6,285 nt of DNA from Actinomycetes bacterium (GTDB lineage Bacteria; Actinomycetota; Actinomycetes; Propionibacteriales; Propionibacteriaceae): the NCBI GenBank assembly GCA_023392635.1, contig JAEVYS010000090.1:1-6285 (forward strand), in the 5' to 3' direction. Within the stretch, counting starts at the first letter, position 1. Every line of letters begins with the position of its first letter. Below are positions 6,224 through 6,285 of this stretch, piece after piece. Position numbers and translations under genes: made by a program. The notes under the pieces were generated by a model. That model was not told where the DNA came from. It ran no database searches and was given only the letters and a program-made list of their open reading frames with translations.

Positions 6224-6285
6224 CAGCGAAAGCCTCTCAGGCGAGGGACTGCACAGCGGCAGGAAGCGGAGGACCAGGGTTCGTG
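6224..6285 (-). other. Upstream edge; possible C-terminal tail of a preceding gene
   Basis: These 62 bases precede the MalF-type permease. One minus-strand frame is open from the edge and stops with TGA at 6237-6239, reading ...PPLPAAVQSLA, 13 bases before the permease ATG. This could be the end of the solute-binding protein expected here. A second frame stops at a TGATG junction directly on the permease start. Neither can be identified from so few residues, and no promoter or operator is visible. Confidence 0.25.

Noticed and set aside
6224..6285. Operator (DasR-like or ROK/LacI-like) before the permease operon
   Set aside because: No palindrome resembling the DasR box or a LacI-type site is present in the 62 visible bases, or elsewhere near an operon start.

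Overview
The base composition is very GC-rich, coding third positions are almost all G or C, and protein motifs such as the long DusB-type tail and the two-domain GH3 enzyme are of actinobacterial type. The window therefore looks like chromosomal DNA from a high-GC actinobacterium. No species can be named from the sequence alone. Nothing suggests a mobile element, CRISPR array, RNA gene or phage region.

Left part (1-610, minus strand): a protein-L-isoaspartate O-methyltransferase-like gene that runs off the left edge. Its last codons lie in a run of 21 C (15-35), which is probably a contig-end or sequencing problem. Positions 611-850 are a 240-base divergent intergenic region. It holds ribosome binding sites for both flanking genes and a small palindrome, but no convincing promoter. 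Positions 851-1996 (plus strand) encode a complete DusB-like tRNA-dihydrouridine synthase.

Right part (2006-6223, minus strand): a compact four-gene sugar-use operon, transcribed right to left. The order is MalF-type ABC permease, MalG-type ABC permease, cytoplasmic NagZ-like family 3 glycosidase (beta-N-acetylhexosaminidase or phosphorylase), and ROK-family sugar kinase. The junctions are a 4-base GTGA overlap, a 2-base gap and a 4-base ATGA overlap, so translation is probably coupled throughout. The inferred logic is that the permease pair imports a GlcNAc-containing di- or oligosaccharide (chitobiose or a wall-derived disaccharide), the GH3 enzyme cuts it in the cytoplasm, and the kinase phosphorylates the released sugar. 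No ATPase gene is present here. The solute-binding protein gene, if there is one, would lie mostly beyond the right edge. The kinase and dus genes converge with only 9 bases between their stop codons.

Most of the window is ordinary. The sugar operon is the most interesting biology and the poly-C tract the oddest sequence. I found no clear sign of an undescribed system.
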